64,000 nt of DNA from Siphonodentalium dalli (GCA_032622095.1 CP136061.1:189168369-189232368); one strand, 5' to 3'. Counted from the stretch's first letter, positions 47,627-58,840 are shown. Translations and numbers: made by a program. The notes: a model not told the origin generated them from the letters alone.

Positions 47627-47759
47627 ACTTCCACAACAAGTTCATCAGGATCTAACACCACAATGACTCCTGTGACGAGGAATAACAGTATAACAACATC
47701 AGCAGTTGTGACCTCTAATCCAGCCCAATTGACTACGGAGAACACAACTAGAGAAATAT
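47627..47759 (+). CDS. HUWE1: HUWE1 exon w9: Ser/Thr-rich linker
   Basis: The exon is 133 nt, phase 0 in after TTTTATTCCAAG, phase 1 out at GAAATAT|GTATGT. It encodes TSTTSSSGSNTTMTPVTRNN, then SITTSAVVTSNPAQLTTE. The composition is low-complexity Ser/Thr/Asn, as expected for the poorly conserved HUWE1 linker, so identity rests on position, phase and the strict fit with the next exon rather than on similarity. The acceptor lies 169 bp after the end of the inverted repeat copy at 46458-47457. Confidence 0.8.
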
Positions 47760-48748
47760 GTATGTTCTTTTATAATATTCTTGCTTTGTTGTTCATAGAC
47801 CCATAGTTAATTATACACATTGCTTGTTATGCCAACTTAATTTACTGAGGTGGGCATAAGATAATCATAAATAGAACAATAATATAGTTTGTTTTGAGAT
47901 GTGTGTAATCTCAACTCGTTAGAAGTTGAGATAACACACATCTATAAACACACTATGGTATTATCGTATAATTATTCCTCACCTGTTCACATGAGACATG
48001 TGTATTCAGTGGAATACCAGCCATAATACATAGTGTTGTATACCTCAAGTGGATTATAAGTCAGAGCTACATAACATCAAAGATCCGCTTCGGGCGATGC
48101 ACAGATAATTACTGGTTTTCATAAGATTTAAATCACAATAAAGGAGATGTGTATTTTGTCAGTTTCCTTGGTGGATGAAACACACCAGATACAGAATGTG
48201 TATATTATCAATCGCATTCATGATCAGTTCATATAAATTTTATTGCAAGTTAGTTATATTTTTTTGGTAATATCTCATGTTGGTATGATGAGTTATGGTT
48301 TGATACCTGATGCAACTTATTTAAAATTGAACCTAATGTTTATATTAATAATAGATTATAATTGACAATTTTCCACTAAAGTTTTTATAATAAGCAATGT
48401 GCAAAATTTCAGGAAGCTCCAGTTATGGAAGGGTTAAGTACGTCATCATTCTTTGGAAATAATGCCAACTTGAAGTAGTTCCGACTCGTGTTCCTCATGT
48501 GATATTATGTATTCAATTGTCTGTATTCTTTTGAATACAGGAGTCTCATGCCCACAGGTGTGGAATAAATTCTGGTATCACAGCACCCTACTTTTTCCAG
48601 CTCACCGTGGATCCTTGAAAACCCTTGAATTTTAGTACTTGTATATGTATCTCCTTGATAACCATTGTTTTTGACACCAAATAGTCCTTGAAAGCCCTTA
48701 AATTTCATATGAAAGTAGCTGCAAGAATCATGTACGAGTAAGGTAAAT
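47760..48748. other. Intron sequence without clear feature
   Basis: AT-rich. An imperfect inverted repeat at 47900-47945 (GATGTGTGTAATCTCAACT / AGTTGAGATAACACACATC) forms a small hairpin. Nothing else is recognised. Confidence 0.5.
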
Positions 48749-50545
48749 GTTTTAACCCTTATTCCAACGTATCGTCTTATGACGTCTTTTGTTGTAGCAT
48801 CCATATCGGCTTTTGACATCTTGTTGTAGCATCCATATCGTCTTTTGACGTCTTTAATTTTTGCATTTTCAACACTCGGATATGAGACTCGAATAAAGAG
48901 TAATAATGACGATTTAAATTGATTGTGTTTTGTTCCGCTGATGGTTAAGATCATGAAGGGCACATATTAAATCCTTTCTTCCTTTGCTAAGCTTTAGATT
49001 TGCAAAATATTTACTTAGAATACTGTTTTGGCCGACAAAATGAAAACAAACGAAATAGAAACACGTTGTTTCGACGAAAACGAAAGTTGTTGTCAGGACG
49101 CTTCCTTGTTGATTTGCGTTATGCGTGGCCGCGAGGGTAATCTATGTAAAATATGACAACTTGAAATTGATATTTATATTGGATTATGTATTATTTCTTA
49201 GGTGGTGATTTTATATTTCCAAATAGTGCAATATGAAAAATTTTCCCAGTCGTAATTAAATCGGCCACAGCTAAGCAAAATCTCAGCGTGACATAACAGT
49301 TGCGGAACTGGCCATTGGGATGTTTTTCCTGTCGAGTTCCATTATGATTGTCACTTCACCCGTTAAAAAAGATTTTTATAATAATATTTTTTTTAATGGA
49401 CTAACATCATAATGAAGGCACGTATTTCCACCTTGCCTTCCTAAATATTAAAAAATGTTGACATAGAGTATGTTCTCAGTCTCGTATTGGCTGACAAAAT
49501 TAAAACAAACGAAACAGAAACACGTGGTTCACTGGTAGCCAATTTTCCATGAAGACGAAATTTGATCAATATTTAATGTATGTGAACTTCTCCACAAACC
49601 AAATGTTGTAAAACATATTCATTAAGTGTCACAATTGTTGTTTAATTTGAGAACTCGAACATTGCAATTCCAAATTGATGACTCAAAGTGGACCTTTCTG
49701 CTTTTATTGCACAAATTTACTCTGCGAACTCAGGTTATGTCGTAGCATCGGAATATTATTTCCTGTTGTAATGTAACTACGGACGCAGCCGTTGTTGTGC
49801 TATCGGCGGGATTCTGACAACATAATTAAAACTTTTTTGTATATATTATCTACAAATTTAGTATAATAAATTGATGAGATATTACTTTTATATATCCATC
49901 TGTTCAAGATTTCAAATATACCGCGCAAAAGACCATCGACCCTTTTCGATCGAGAAAGAAATCAATAAAAAAAAAGAAGGTAGATATATCCTGGTTTGAC
50001 ATCAAGTCAGCCCAATGCGGGTGCTTCTAAATAAAGGCGAGTTTACAGTTGACATGCAGATATCTCAAATTCATCTTGGGAAGTTTATTTGTGTCTATGC
50101 ATATATAATTACCGAGTATAAAGTAATAGGGTACTTATATCAAAGCAATGTCGATAAAACAAAGAATATCCCAAGCGACACATTCGAGCACCTGCTGACA
50201 ACGTCTTACTAAGTTAGCCCACTGCCATTTCGAACAATTCGCGCTCGTTTTCTGTCATCTAATTAGCATCAATGGGGAAACTCCACCCCTAAACTTGAGC
50301 CAATGAAATCAGTTCAAACTTCTAATCATTGATGTCATTGGTTGTCAATGAAAACATTCTTAGAATCAACAAAAAGTGACCTTTGAACATGTGGTTTTTG
50401 CACGAAATTTTACAAACTTTCACAAAGCAACGTGACGTAATTGCTAATAAATTAATTTGCGCTTTATTGGAAGTCTTTTTACGACTTTTGTCAAATCATG
50501 GTTTATATGATTAATGCACATAAAATATAAAGACATTTGGTTTAA
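48749..50545 (+). repeat. 1.8-kb interspersed repeat, copy 1
   Basis: It begins TGTTTTAACCCTTATTCCAA and carries three imperfect copies of a GACGTC..TTGTTGTAGC(A/G)TCC block near 48780-48860. It is clearly related, in the same direction, to 56820-58115, which lacks about 0.5 kb from the middle. Confidence 0.85.
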
Positions 50546-51033
50546 TTATGTTATTTATAATACGCTTTTTTGTTTTCAAAAATCATGAATAATTTTTTCA
50601 ATCAGGACACGAGTCCGTGGGTAAACAAACTTAAAGGACATACTCGCATAGGCATACCGTAAATTTGCATAAAACGTCATTTTTGACTCACATGTGTGAT
50701 AAAATGAAGATAAACTGTTGTTTATATGCACATATTTAGTTCGTCTATTGGTTTATGTTTCCATTATCGTATTCACAGATGACACTTAAGTGAAAGCATG
50801 TTTGTTGTTGCTTATCGGATGATACACATGGCACATATACCTGTGGCCAGTGTGGGGAACACCCAATGATATTATAACGTCAAATTCCTGTTGTCTAACG
50901 TAATTACCTTCATACCTGGTGACGTTGGCTATATGAATTGGTTTAACTACATGTGCTGTTGGGAAAAGGGTTAATATGGTACGTACAATTGTGAATATTC
51001 AAACTTACAGTGTGACTAAAATTTGTATTCTAG

Positions 51034-51250
51034 CATTAAGTGAAGCTGTGGCCGCTGCAGAGCAGCTGGCATCAGCTATGGTTGAGGCTGTATTGACAGC
51101 ACCAGTTAGCACCAGTAGTGTTGCAGCAACTGCCGTCAATAGTCCTGCTAATACACTCAATACAATCTCAAGTGTGGCTGGTCTGGGAACAGGAGCGGAA
51201 ACTCTAACAACGCCTCAGCAACTTCCACCCAATACATCTGTTGTACCATT
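51034..51250 (+). CDS. HUWE1: HUWE1 exon w10: Ala-rich helix and Thr/Val linker
   Basis: The exon is 217 nt, phase 1 in after TTGTATTCTAG, phase 2 out at ACCATT|GTAAGT, a strong donor. It encodes LSEAVAAAEQLASAMVEAVL, an alanine-rich amphipathic helix, then TAPVSTSSVAATAVNSP and a Thr/Pro-rich end with TPQQLPPNTSVVP. No catalytic feature is visible. It belongs to the same open frame as its neighbours when spliced. The intron that follows is almost wholly a hAT-type transposon. Confidence 0.85.
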
Positions 51251-51647
51251 GTAAGTATATATTTGGTAGATAGCTCATGAATTTGCAAAGTGAAATTTCT
51301 GAGCATTTTGAAAGACATTTCTTGTCTGAAATCGGTCAAGATTAGTATTACGCATCGTTAGGAAGCTTATTCAGGACAGAATCTACAGAGATCAAGTCTT
51401 AAGATCATTGGCAGTTGATTACATGATGACAGTGTTCACGCTGGACCGAACAATCTTGTGGCCAAAAGTTTAGCCAAATGAAAATTTGATTAGCCAAATT
51501 TGGCTAAATGTTTTTTGGCCAAATTAAATTCTCATTTTCTCGGCGCTTCACAATTAATGACTAAAATATTTGTTTTAAACTTTATTTGTTACTCAGAATA
51601 AAAACATAACTAAAACAACACAAGAACAACTTTAAAAACAGTAATAT

Positions 51648-52258
51648 TATCCCCCGCCAAATGAAATTTGCTGGGGATATAGAAATGGGTTCCGTCCGTC
51701 TGTCCCGAATTTGTAAGAGCCATAACTTGAACAAATGTCATCGGATTTCAAAGATTTTTGGTATATGAGTTCACCTGACCATTACCTAGAATGAGTTCAC
51801 AAGCCAGGTCCGTCCGGATATTTTTACTGGAGTTATTGGACTTTGTTTATTATTTTTGTTGAATTTACCAAATGGCAAATAGACGACGTCACAGGGCTCA
51901 TTTCCACAATTGTCAACGGATTTAAAAGATTTTTGATATATGAGTTCACATGACCAGTATCTAGAATGAGTTCGCAAACCAGATCCGGCCGGATATTTTC
52001 AGACTTTATTTATTATTTTTGTCGAATTTAGCAAATAGACGACGTCACAGGGCTCATTTCCACAAATGTCAACTGATTTCAATGATATTTGGTATATGAG
52101 TTCACTTAACCAGTTTCTAGAACGAGTTCACCAACCACGTCCGGCCGGATATTTTCAGCGGACTTATTGGACTTTGTTTATTTTTTTGTGTGCAAATGGA
52201 CGACGTCACAAAAATGAGTTCGCAAGCCAGGCTTTTTGACAAAATCCCACCTCTTGTT
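51648..52258 (+). repeat. HINE-like CCCCCGCCAAAT family, nested in hAT element
   Basis: The 5' hairpin is CCCCCGCCAAAT / ATTTGCTGGGG with a very short CCGT core. Three units of about 170 bp carry GACGACGTCACA and GAGTTCGCAA. It ends CCCACCTCTTGTT; the inverted 3' copy of the 5' end is not conserved. Confidence 0.78.
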
Positions 52259-52657
52259 TAGCACATACTGAGAACGCAAACATTATTGAGAATGCACTTC
52301 CCCAACTGCACAATTCGGCGGTGGATACCGGCGACTGCTTGTATGAACATAGATATGCGTTATATTGCACAGACAGATCAATTCATGTAAAGCATTAATA
52401 AAAAATGTGGCGGGACTTCACATCCGACCATATGCAAAAAGCCCAGTGAAAATTTAGAAATTTTTCATCGCGGAGATTATGAACTGTTCTGCTTTGGCTA
52501 ATGGTTGTTACTTGTATTTCCTTCATGTTTTTAACTCTCCTTCAACATTTGTTCAGACGCAAACATGAAACTAACATTATAATCACATAAATCCGCTAGA
52601 CCAATTGTAATAACTCTATGTCGCTGACCCCATGACGGTCGCTAACTATTGCTTATT

Positions 52658-53436
52658 ATGCCCCCGATCTCCGATGGAGATTTGGGGGTATATAGTGGAG
52701 CCCTCCGTCCGTCCGTCCGTCCTTCCGTCCGTCCGTCCTTCCGTCTGTCCGTCCGTCCTTCCGTCCGTCCGTACGAACGTTTCAACTCATAACTTTGGTT
52801 TCGCTAACTCAATTCAGTTGATCTTTGGTATGCTAATAGACCAGTCGGGGGGACATGATTTCCCCATAACTGCGGTTTCGTCCGCCCATTTTTTCCAGAG
52901 TTACACCCCTTTTTGGACTTAGAAAATTGTCCGTACGAATGTTTCAACTCATAACTTTGGTTTCGCTAACTCAATTCAGTTGATCTTTGGTATGCTAATA
53001 GACCGGCCGGGGGGACAAGATTTCCCCATAACTGCGGTTTCGTCCGCCCATTTTTTCCAGAGTTACGCCCCTTTTTGGATTTAGAAAATTCAGTTTTCTG
53101 TGGCATACGAACGTTTCAACTCATAACTTTGGTTTCGCTAATTCAATTCAGTTGATATTTGGTATGCCAATAGACCAGCCGGGGGGACAAGATTTCCCCA
53201 TAGCCGTGGTTTCGTCCGCCCATTTTTTCCAGAGTTACGCCCCTTTTTGGACTTAGAAAATTCAGGTTTTCTGCTACTTTCTTTGGTTTCCAGATGATAA
53301 CTTGATTTTGGATTGTTTACTCATGAATAACATCACTTTACAAAGTGCCATTTAATAAGCATTTGCACAAAAATAAGAAAAATCCTCTCTGATTGTACAG
53401 TCGGGGGCGTTACCTCCGCCCAGCGGTGCACTTGTT
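52658..53436 (+). repeat. HINE-like CCCCCGATCTCC family, nested in hAT element
   Basis: The 5' hairpin CCCCCGATCTCC / GGAGATTTGGGGG is followed by a long CCGT core and three units of about 160 bp (TTTCAACTCATAACTTTGG). The 3' end has TCGGGGGCG, the inverted 5' end, then the hairpin CCGCCCAGCGG and tail TGCACTTGTT. Confidence 0.87.
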
Positions 53437-54331
53437 ATAGTAAGGTGATAACTCTTGAATATCTATTGTATTGAAACCTTTTATGATGTGAAGCCAGTTT
53501 GTTATTAGATGGGATGCTGTTTATGACACATTACGTAACCATTGAGTTAAGAACTGCTTGCCTGTGCACACAATTAAGGAACAACGCATTTAGGTATTTT
53601 ATCTTAGACTGCCTAATCAACAAAAAATTACACAACCAGTGTACAAATTAAGTGTTTTGACGATTAGCCTGGTTAAATGTTAGAGCTTACCTGTTGCCGT
53701 CTTGTGAAGTTTGATTATGTTCAGTGAATGTGAATGATGGATACTATTCCGATCCACCAATTTATTGGACATAACAAAAACACTCCATAAAACAACAGCG
53801 TCATCACTATAGGTATTCACCTATTCATTGTGCTCACTGATATAAACTCTCTTCAAAGAATACATGTCTACATAGTCTGTGTTATCAACTGCATATAAAC
53901 AAATATCCGCATATTTATTGGACCGTTACGGTACGATATTTCCGAAGTATGAAATACATTCGTCACCTAACTTCTATTCAGCGCTTTTTAATTAGCTTTC
54001 CGGCTCCATGCTTTCCATCCCATTTGGGGTAAAAAAAAATTGGCCAAAAATTTAGCCAAATGAAATTTTTATTAGCCAAATTTGAAAAAGATTGGCCATT
54101 GGCCAATTTGGCCACCGACAGCGCAAACACTGCATGATGGGAGAGACAATCTACTCATTGTTATGACTGAAATGAAATTCAAATAAAGTTAATTAATGTC
54201 TCAATATGGAAGAATCTTCTTATTCATCAGTCAACCATCATATTGTTAATAAAAATTTGGTAAATGCAGTTTCCAATAAGTTCTAGTAGTTGGAATGGAA
54301 AGCTGGGTCATCAGGCTTATTTGTGTTTCAG

Positions 54332-54600
54332 ACGGGAGCCACTTAGGAGCCGTTGGACAAATTCAACATTGCCGTTGTTACTATCAGACAATGCTGATCA
54401 GATGGAATCTCCCGCCCTACCACCCCTCGCAACAACTATTCCTCTGGCTGTCACAGAAACATCAACATTTGGTCTTCCTCAGCACTCGTCATCACCGATA
54501 CCTGTCATTGGTCAACTTGAAAGTATGGATGTGCAACCAACTGTGACTACAGCCTTATCAACTTCTGCAATTCTCTCGGCAGTTGTTCAGCAGCCAATAG
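54332..54600 (+). CDS. HUWE1: HUWE1 exon w11: Pro/Thr/Ser-rich linker
   Basis: The exon is 269 nt, the longest in the window, phase 2 in after TTTGTGTTTCAG, phase 1 out at CCAATAG|GTAAAA. It encodes REPLRSRWTNSTLPLLLSDN, then ADQMESPALPPLATTIPLA, GLPQHSSSPIPVIGQLESMD and a Thr/Ala/Val-rich tail ending VVQQPI. Several Ser-Pro and Thr-Pro-like sites would suit proline-directed phosphorylation (inference). An overlapping +1 frame is also open over part of the exon but does not fit the phase of either neighbour. Confidence 0.85.
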
Positions 54601-55118
54601 GTAAAATTTTATTATTTTTTGTCATCGTATTATCCACCTTCCCTAAAAAATTTACTCAATACCACATGAAAATAGCTTGTAATAGTCAACACTTTTTTTT
54701 TTTCAAATCAAAGAGGGAGGCAGGTATTTCTACGATTACTGGAATTCTATGTTCAGAAAAGATATTAAATATATATAATCCAAATTGGAACCCATTTGCG
54801 ATTTGTGATTAAATTTGATGTTGCCCTTGCTACTCGAGGTTTGGGACATTCTAGAAAAATGTATAATTTTCAATTTGAAAAAAAATGTCCACCCATGGGG
54901 TATTCATCACCCACCCTTTACAGTAATTTCTGTAGTACATGTAAAAGGACAACTTTGTTAAAATTTTAGACCCTGTAAAATTTGCTGCAAGTTTCTGAAT
55001 TGCACAAATCTTTTAAAATCAGGATCAAACATTTATGTATAAAGCAGTGCCATCGCATGATTGTTCAATATTTTAGTGAAATTTAAATAGTTTAGTCATA
55101 CTGTTTTTTTTTTTGCAG
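54601..55118. other. Short intron w11-w12, no feature
   Basis: 518 bp, AT-rich, with a strong T tract at the acceptor. No repeat was recognised. Confidence 0.6.
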
Positions 55119-55206
55119 TAACACAAGTCTCCCTAATAAACCTTCCTCTTGGTGAACCACCTTCTACAGCGACTACAGCTACTTCATCAAATGCAGTCTC
55201 ATCAAA
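55119..55206 (+). CDS. HUWE1: HUWE1 exon w12
   Basis: The exon is 88 nt, phase 1 in after a long T tract ending TTTTGCAG, phase 2 out at TCATCAAA|GTGAGT. It encodes VTQVSLINLPLGEPPSTATT, then ATSSNAVSS. It is a short Ser/Thr/Pro-rich exon. Both splice sites are strong and both phases match the neighbours, which is the main support because the protein sequence is not diagnostic. Confidence 0.84.
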
Positions 55207-56065
55207 GTGAGTTTGTAAATCATGTAGACTGTATTAAAGAAATATAATTTGCTGACTTAGAGGATTGTGAGATTTTTGGATAATTTTATCTTAACAATTT
55301 CTATACTGAAGGGATTCTCCCATTCAGTTATGAACAGTATACATCGGAATGGTTTATTTAAAAGACTATTATTCATCTGAAGTCGTCATTTGAAAACGCA
55401 AGCAGACGACAGACAGATACTGTAAGTACAGAAGGATTTCTATTAATTGGTAGGAATTGTTCACATGACAAGTTCTACAAATGACCTATCTATGAACTTA
55501 TTATCTGAGCATTCCTAAGGGAACTAGTCGTCAATGAGTAATTAGTAAAGAAAGGCGTAAACTACTGAACTATTTTCAACTTTTGCTTCAAAACTTTGCA
55601 GACTTGAATGACAACAATTGAATGTAATATAAAATATTGCTATTATGCCTCTTTGTGTCCATTCCACACAAAAGAAGATCATAGTCATTAGAATATAATG
55701 AAGATAATGCAGATAGGATCAAGCATATAATAAAGTCAGAATTGAACATTCTACAGGCTCATGAATTAATAACACTATCCTTGTATTATTATTATATGGT
55801 GAAATACAAATCAGGCAAATAAGAAATAACTTTGAATTTGTGTATTCCTTGTGACATGAAGAAAGTAGAGAACTAATTTTAGTTACTAGATCTGCAGAAA
55901 ATTCTCCTATTTTTCCATTCAGATTATGAATCATATTCAATGCAATATGCAACCCACATTTATATATGAGCTGTGCCAATTCAGAATAGGACTAACAAAA
56001 GATATATGATGTACTGTGAGAATAATTATATTGAGCTTGTATTGCAATTTTATGTTCATTTCCAG

Positions 56066-56151
56066 TTTGTTGACGACAATAGTCAGCTCATCTGCCGCCA
56101 CAACTTCTGCTGCCAGTTCTGTATCATCTCAGCTTAACACCATGTTTGGAG
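56066..56151 (+). CDS. HUWE1: HUWE1 exon w13 (last exon in window)
   Basis: The exon is 86 nt, phase 2 in after GTTCATTTCCAG, phase 1 out at TTTGGAG|GTGAAT. It encodes LLTTIVSSSAATTSAASSVS, then SQLNTMFG and a split glycine. The residues are Ser/Ala/Thr-rich linker. The gene must continue: the UBM repeats and HECT domain are not found in the remaining 7.8 kb, so the next exon lies past position 64000 or is too short to recognise. Confidence 0.82.
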
Positions 56152-56819
56152 GTGAATATTTTAGTAATGTTGAATTTTGGAGGAAAAACCCAGATTTCAA
56201 CAACAAAACTTGTTGGTCTATCAACTTCCTATAACAAGTTTTATATAGTTTCCTGGTTATAAAATGAATCAAGACCCCTGTCTGGAAATGCTTAGAACTA
56301 TCAAAATTTCACTGTATACAGCCGTCAATAAGCCCAGCCTCGAAGAAGAGCCAGTCTTGGTTTTTTACCCTAAACAAAAAATGGGGTGGTCCTCGGGATA
56401 AGACCACCCCAATTTTTGAACATTTGTAATTTGAATACAATCACGTCTTTATATCCTGTAGAATTGGAGAAGATTATTTTTTCCAGTTTTTCTTAAAAAA
56501 TAAAGATGTATAATAGTATCCACTTGTATCCTTGTGAATTATACACATCTTATTCCATTCTTAGTTGTTGGATCAATCAAAGAGGTATCAAATCAATATA
56601 ATCAAAGGATGTGTTACTTATATTTCAAACCTCTAGATATCAGAGTAAATCCAATGGGATGTGAAGTAATGACTCGGTGTTTTTGTAGGATCCTTTGATA
56701 ATGCAGAAGTAGCGTTGAAATGATTTGTCGATTAGTCGGCATCGATGAATTGTTCTCCAAAAGTCGACTCCAGATCCCAAGTCGATAATTGCATTTATAT
56801 ATTAAATTGAGCGTGCAGT
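56152..56819. other. Intron sequence after exon w13, no clear feature
   Basis: AT-rich with a small inverted repeat at about 56379-56410 (GGGGTGGTCCTCGGGATAAG.CCACCCC). Confidence 0.5.
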
Positions 56820-58115
56820 ATGTTTTAACCCTTATTCCAATGTAACGGCTTTTGACGTCTTTTGTTGTAGCGTCCGTATCGTCTTTTGACGGCTTTAATA
56901 TTTTCATTTTCAACACGCGAATAAAGAGGAATACTGACGATTTACATTGATTGTGTTTGTTCTGTTGATGTTTAAGATAATTAAGGCCACATATTAAACA
57001 TTTTTTTCCATTGCTATGCTTTAGATTTGCAAAATTTTGACTTAGAATGCTGTTTTTGCCAACAAAATGTAAACAAACGAAATAGAAACACGTTGTCGCG
57101 ATGAAGACTGAATTTGTTGTCAGAGACGCTTCCTTGTTGATTGCGTGATGCGTGACTGCGAGGGTAATCTATATCACACAATGTCAACTTGAATTGATAT
57201 TTATATTGGAATATGTATCATTTCTTGGGTGGTGAGTTTATATTTTCAAATAGTGCAATAAAAACTTGTTTTCCCAGTCATAGTTAAAACAGCCACAGCG
57301 CAGCAAAATCTCATCGTAACGGTTACCGAACTGGCCGCTGGGATGTTTTTCCTGTCGAGTTCCATTATGATTGTCACTTCAGTCGTGAACAAATAAGTTT
57401 ATAATAATTTTTTTAATCAACCAAAACTGCATGACAATGACAATGGAGGCACTTATTTACATCTTGCATTATTTTATATAGCCATCTGTTCAAGATTCCA
57501 AATACGCCACGCAAAAATACTATCGACTGATCGATCGATAGAAATCAATATAAAATGTAATTATCTCCCAGTTTGACATCAAGTCAGCCCAGTTCGAGTG
57601 CTTCTAAATAAAGGCTTGTTCACAGTTCACATGCAAATATCTCAAATTCATCTTGGGAAGCTTATTTGTGTGTATTCATATATATTTACCGAGTATAAAG
57701 TAATATGGTACTTATATCAACAAAACAAAAAAATATTCCAAGCAGCGTATTTAGGGCACCTGCTGGCAAAAAAGCCAACATCTTACGGCAAAGTTAGCCC
57801 ACTGTGCACCGTTTTGAAGGCGCCAGTTTTCTGTGATCTAATTATCATCAATGGAAAACTCCACCCCTAAACTTGAGCCAATGAAATCAGTTCACACAAT
57901 AGCATGGTTCTAATAATTGATTTCATTGGTTGTCAATGAAAACATTTAATAAATCGACAACAAGAGACATGTGTTTTTTTGCACGAAAATCGACAAACAA
58001 CGTGACGTAATTGCTTATATTTTGCGCTTTTATCGGAAATCTTTTTACGACTCTTGTAAATTATTGGTTTATATGATTCATTCACATCTAATAAAAAGAC
58101 TTTTGGTTGAATTTC
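56820..58115 (+). repeat. Interspersed repeat, copy 2 (internally deleted)
   Basis: It follows 48749-50545 in the same order and direction (GATTTGCAAAAT, GTAAACAAACGAAATAGAAA, GTCAGCCCA, CTTCTAAATAAAGGC, TCATCTTGGGAAG) with moderate divergence, and skips the section matching about 49390-49890. Confidence 0.85.
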
Positions 58116-58433
58116 AGTTAATTGCATATCGTTTAAATGCATATTTCGGCTATCTGCATAAAATATGCATGCACCAAACCATTTTCTCATAAAAAGACTA
58201 TTTTTTAATCGTTTATTTGCATAAGGGTCGGACTCTATTCCGTTTTTATGCATACGAAAATCGCCAAAAATGTTGATGAGAAGGGGTAAAAAGTCACCTG
58301 ATGGTGTCGAAATTATAGCAATTTGTAAAATTATTTACCTTGAAAAACGTTTTTTATGGGAAAACTTAATGCAAAGTTGTTGAAGATGACCATCGCGAAA
58401 GCGAAGACGGCAATTTTCAATTTCATAACACAC

Positions 58434-58840
58434 GTGGTTTTCTATCTCTTCTCAGTAACATGCTTCTGTTGGCACACATTTCCTGTATGTTTACATATTT
58501 ATTTGTGAATTGTATGATTTATTAAAATTTGAATATTTATTTGGTTGTTTGTTGAGTTTGTAAACACCTGAAGTTCCAGTTGCAATTCTGAGAATTCAAT
58601 GTGAAAGGAAGATTCCCGGGAATTCCCCCAACAAGGAAGTGAACTAAACCGAAACCGAAAGTGCTTTTCTATTTCTTCTAACATGCTTCTGTTCACAAAC
58701 ATTTCCTGTATGTTTCCTTATTTCTGTGTGAATTATATGAATTATTAAAGCTTGTATATTTGTTTTGTGTAAAAATAAAAACGATTGTAAACACTTGCAG
58801 TTAGAATTCCTATTGAATGTGAAAGGACGCTTCCGCGAAT
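58434..58840. repeat. Diverged tandem duplication of about 190-225 bp
   Basis: 58434-58626 and 58661-58840 share TTTTCTAT.TCTTCT, AACATGCTTCTGTT, CATTTCCTGTATGTTT, TGTAAACAC and CAATGTGAAAGGA-type text. It precedes the transposase remnant and may be its non-coding 5' region. Confidence 0.75.

Larger units (their letters stand above)
51430..54132. mobile_element. hAT-type element filling the w10-w11 intron, 2703 bp
   Basis: The left end CAGTGTTCACGCTG and the right end read inward CAGTGTTTGCGCTG differ at two bases. The flanks CATGATGA (51422-51429) and CATGATGG (54133-54140) form a 7/8 target duplication. Subterminal regions at both ends repeat TTAGCCAAAT and GGCCAAA in both directions. Two HINE-like repeats are nested inside. 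It occupies 2703 of 3081 bp of the intron. Confidence 0.9.
7655..56151 (+). other. HUWE1: HUWE1 ortholog, internal part of the gene (13 exons)
   Basis: HUWE1 is a very large HECT-class E3 ubiquitin ligase (about 4,370 residues in human) acting in nucleus and cytoplasm on clients such as MCL1, p53, MYC and histones. Recognition rests on the conserved strings [30 protein letters not shown] and FRDAEIEERKEKRKK, in the same order as in vertebrate HUWE1, and on the preceding Asp/Glu-rich tract. Thirteen exons with GT-AG borders join with matching phases at all twelve junctions (1,0,1,1,2,0,1,0,1,2,1,2). Total coding is 1863 nt. Introns run from 518 bp to 21,091 bp. Both ends of the gene lie outside the window: the first exon seen starts mid-codon and the last ends mid-codon. 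The encoded stretch is the poorly structured linker that, in the known family layout, precedes the UBM repeats and HECT domain. Small extra exons inside the 21-kb intron cannot be excluded. Confidence 0.93.

Noticed and set aside
8438-52922. Frames reading SVRPSVRPSV or, on the other strand, DGRTDGRTDGR
   Set aside because: These are translations of the CCGT/CTGT microsatellite cores, well-known artefacts in mollusc gene models.
54295-54546. Alternative +1 frame across exon w11
   Set aside because: Does not fit the splice phases on either side, whereas the chosen frame does.
56614-56916. Minus-strand frame similar to one at 48505-48963
   Set aside because: The shared part is the GACGTC/TTGTTGTAGC tandem block of an interspersed repeat, not a conserved protein.
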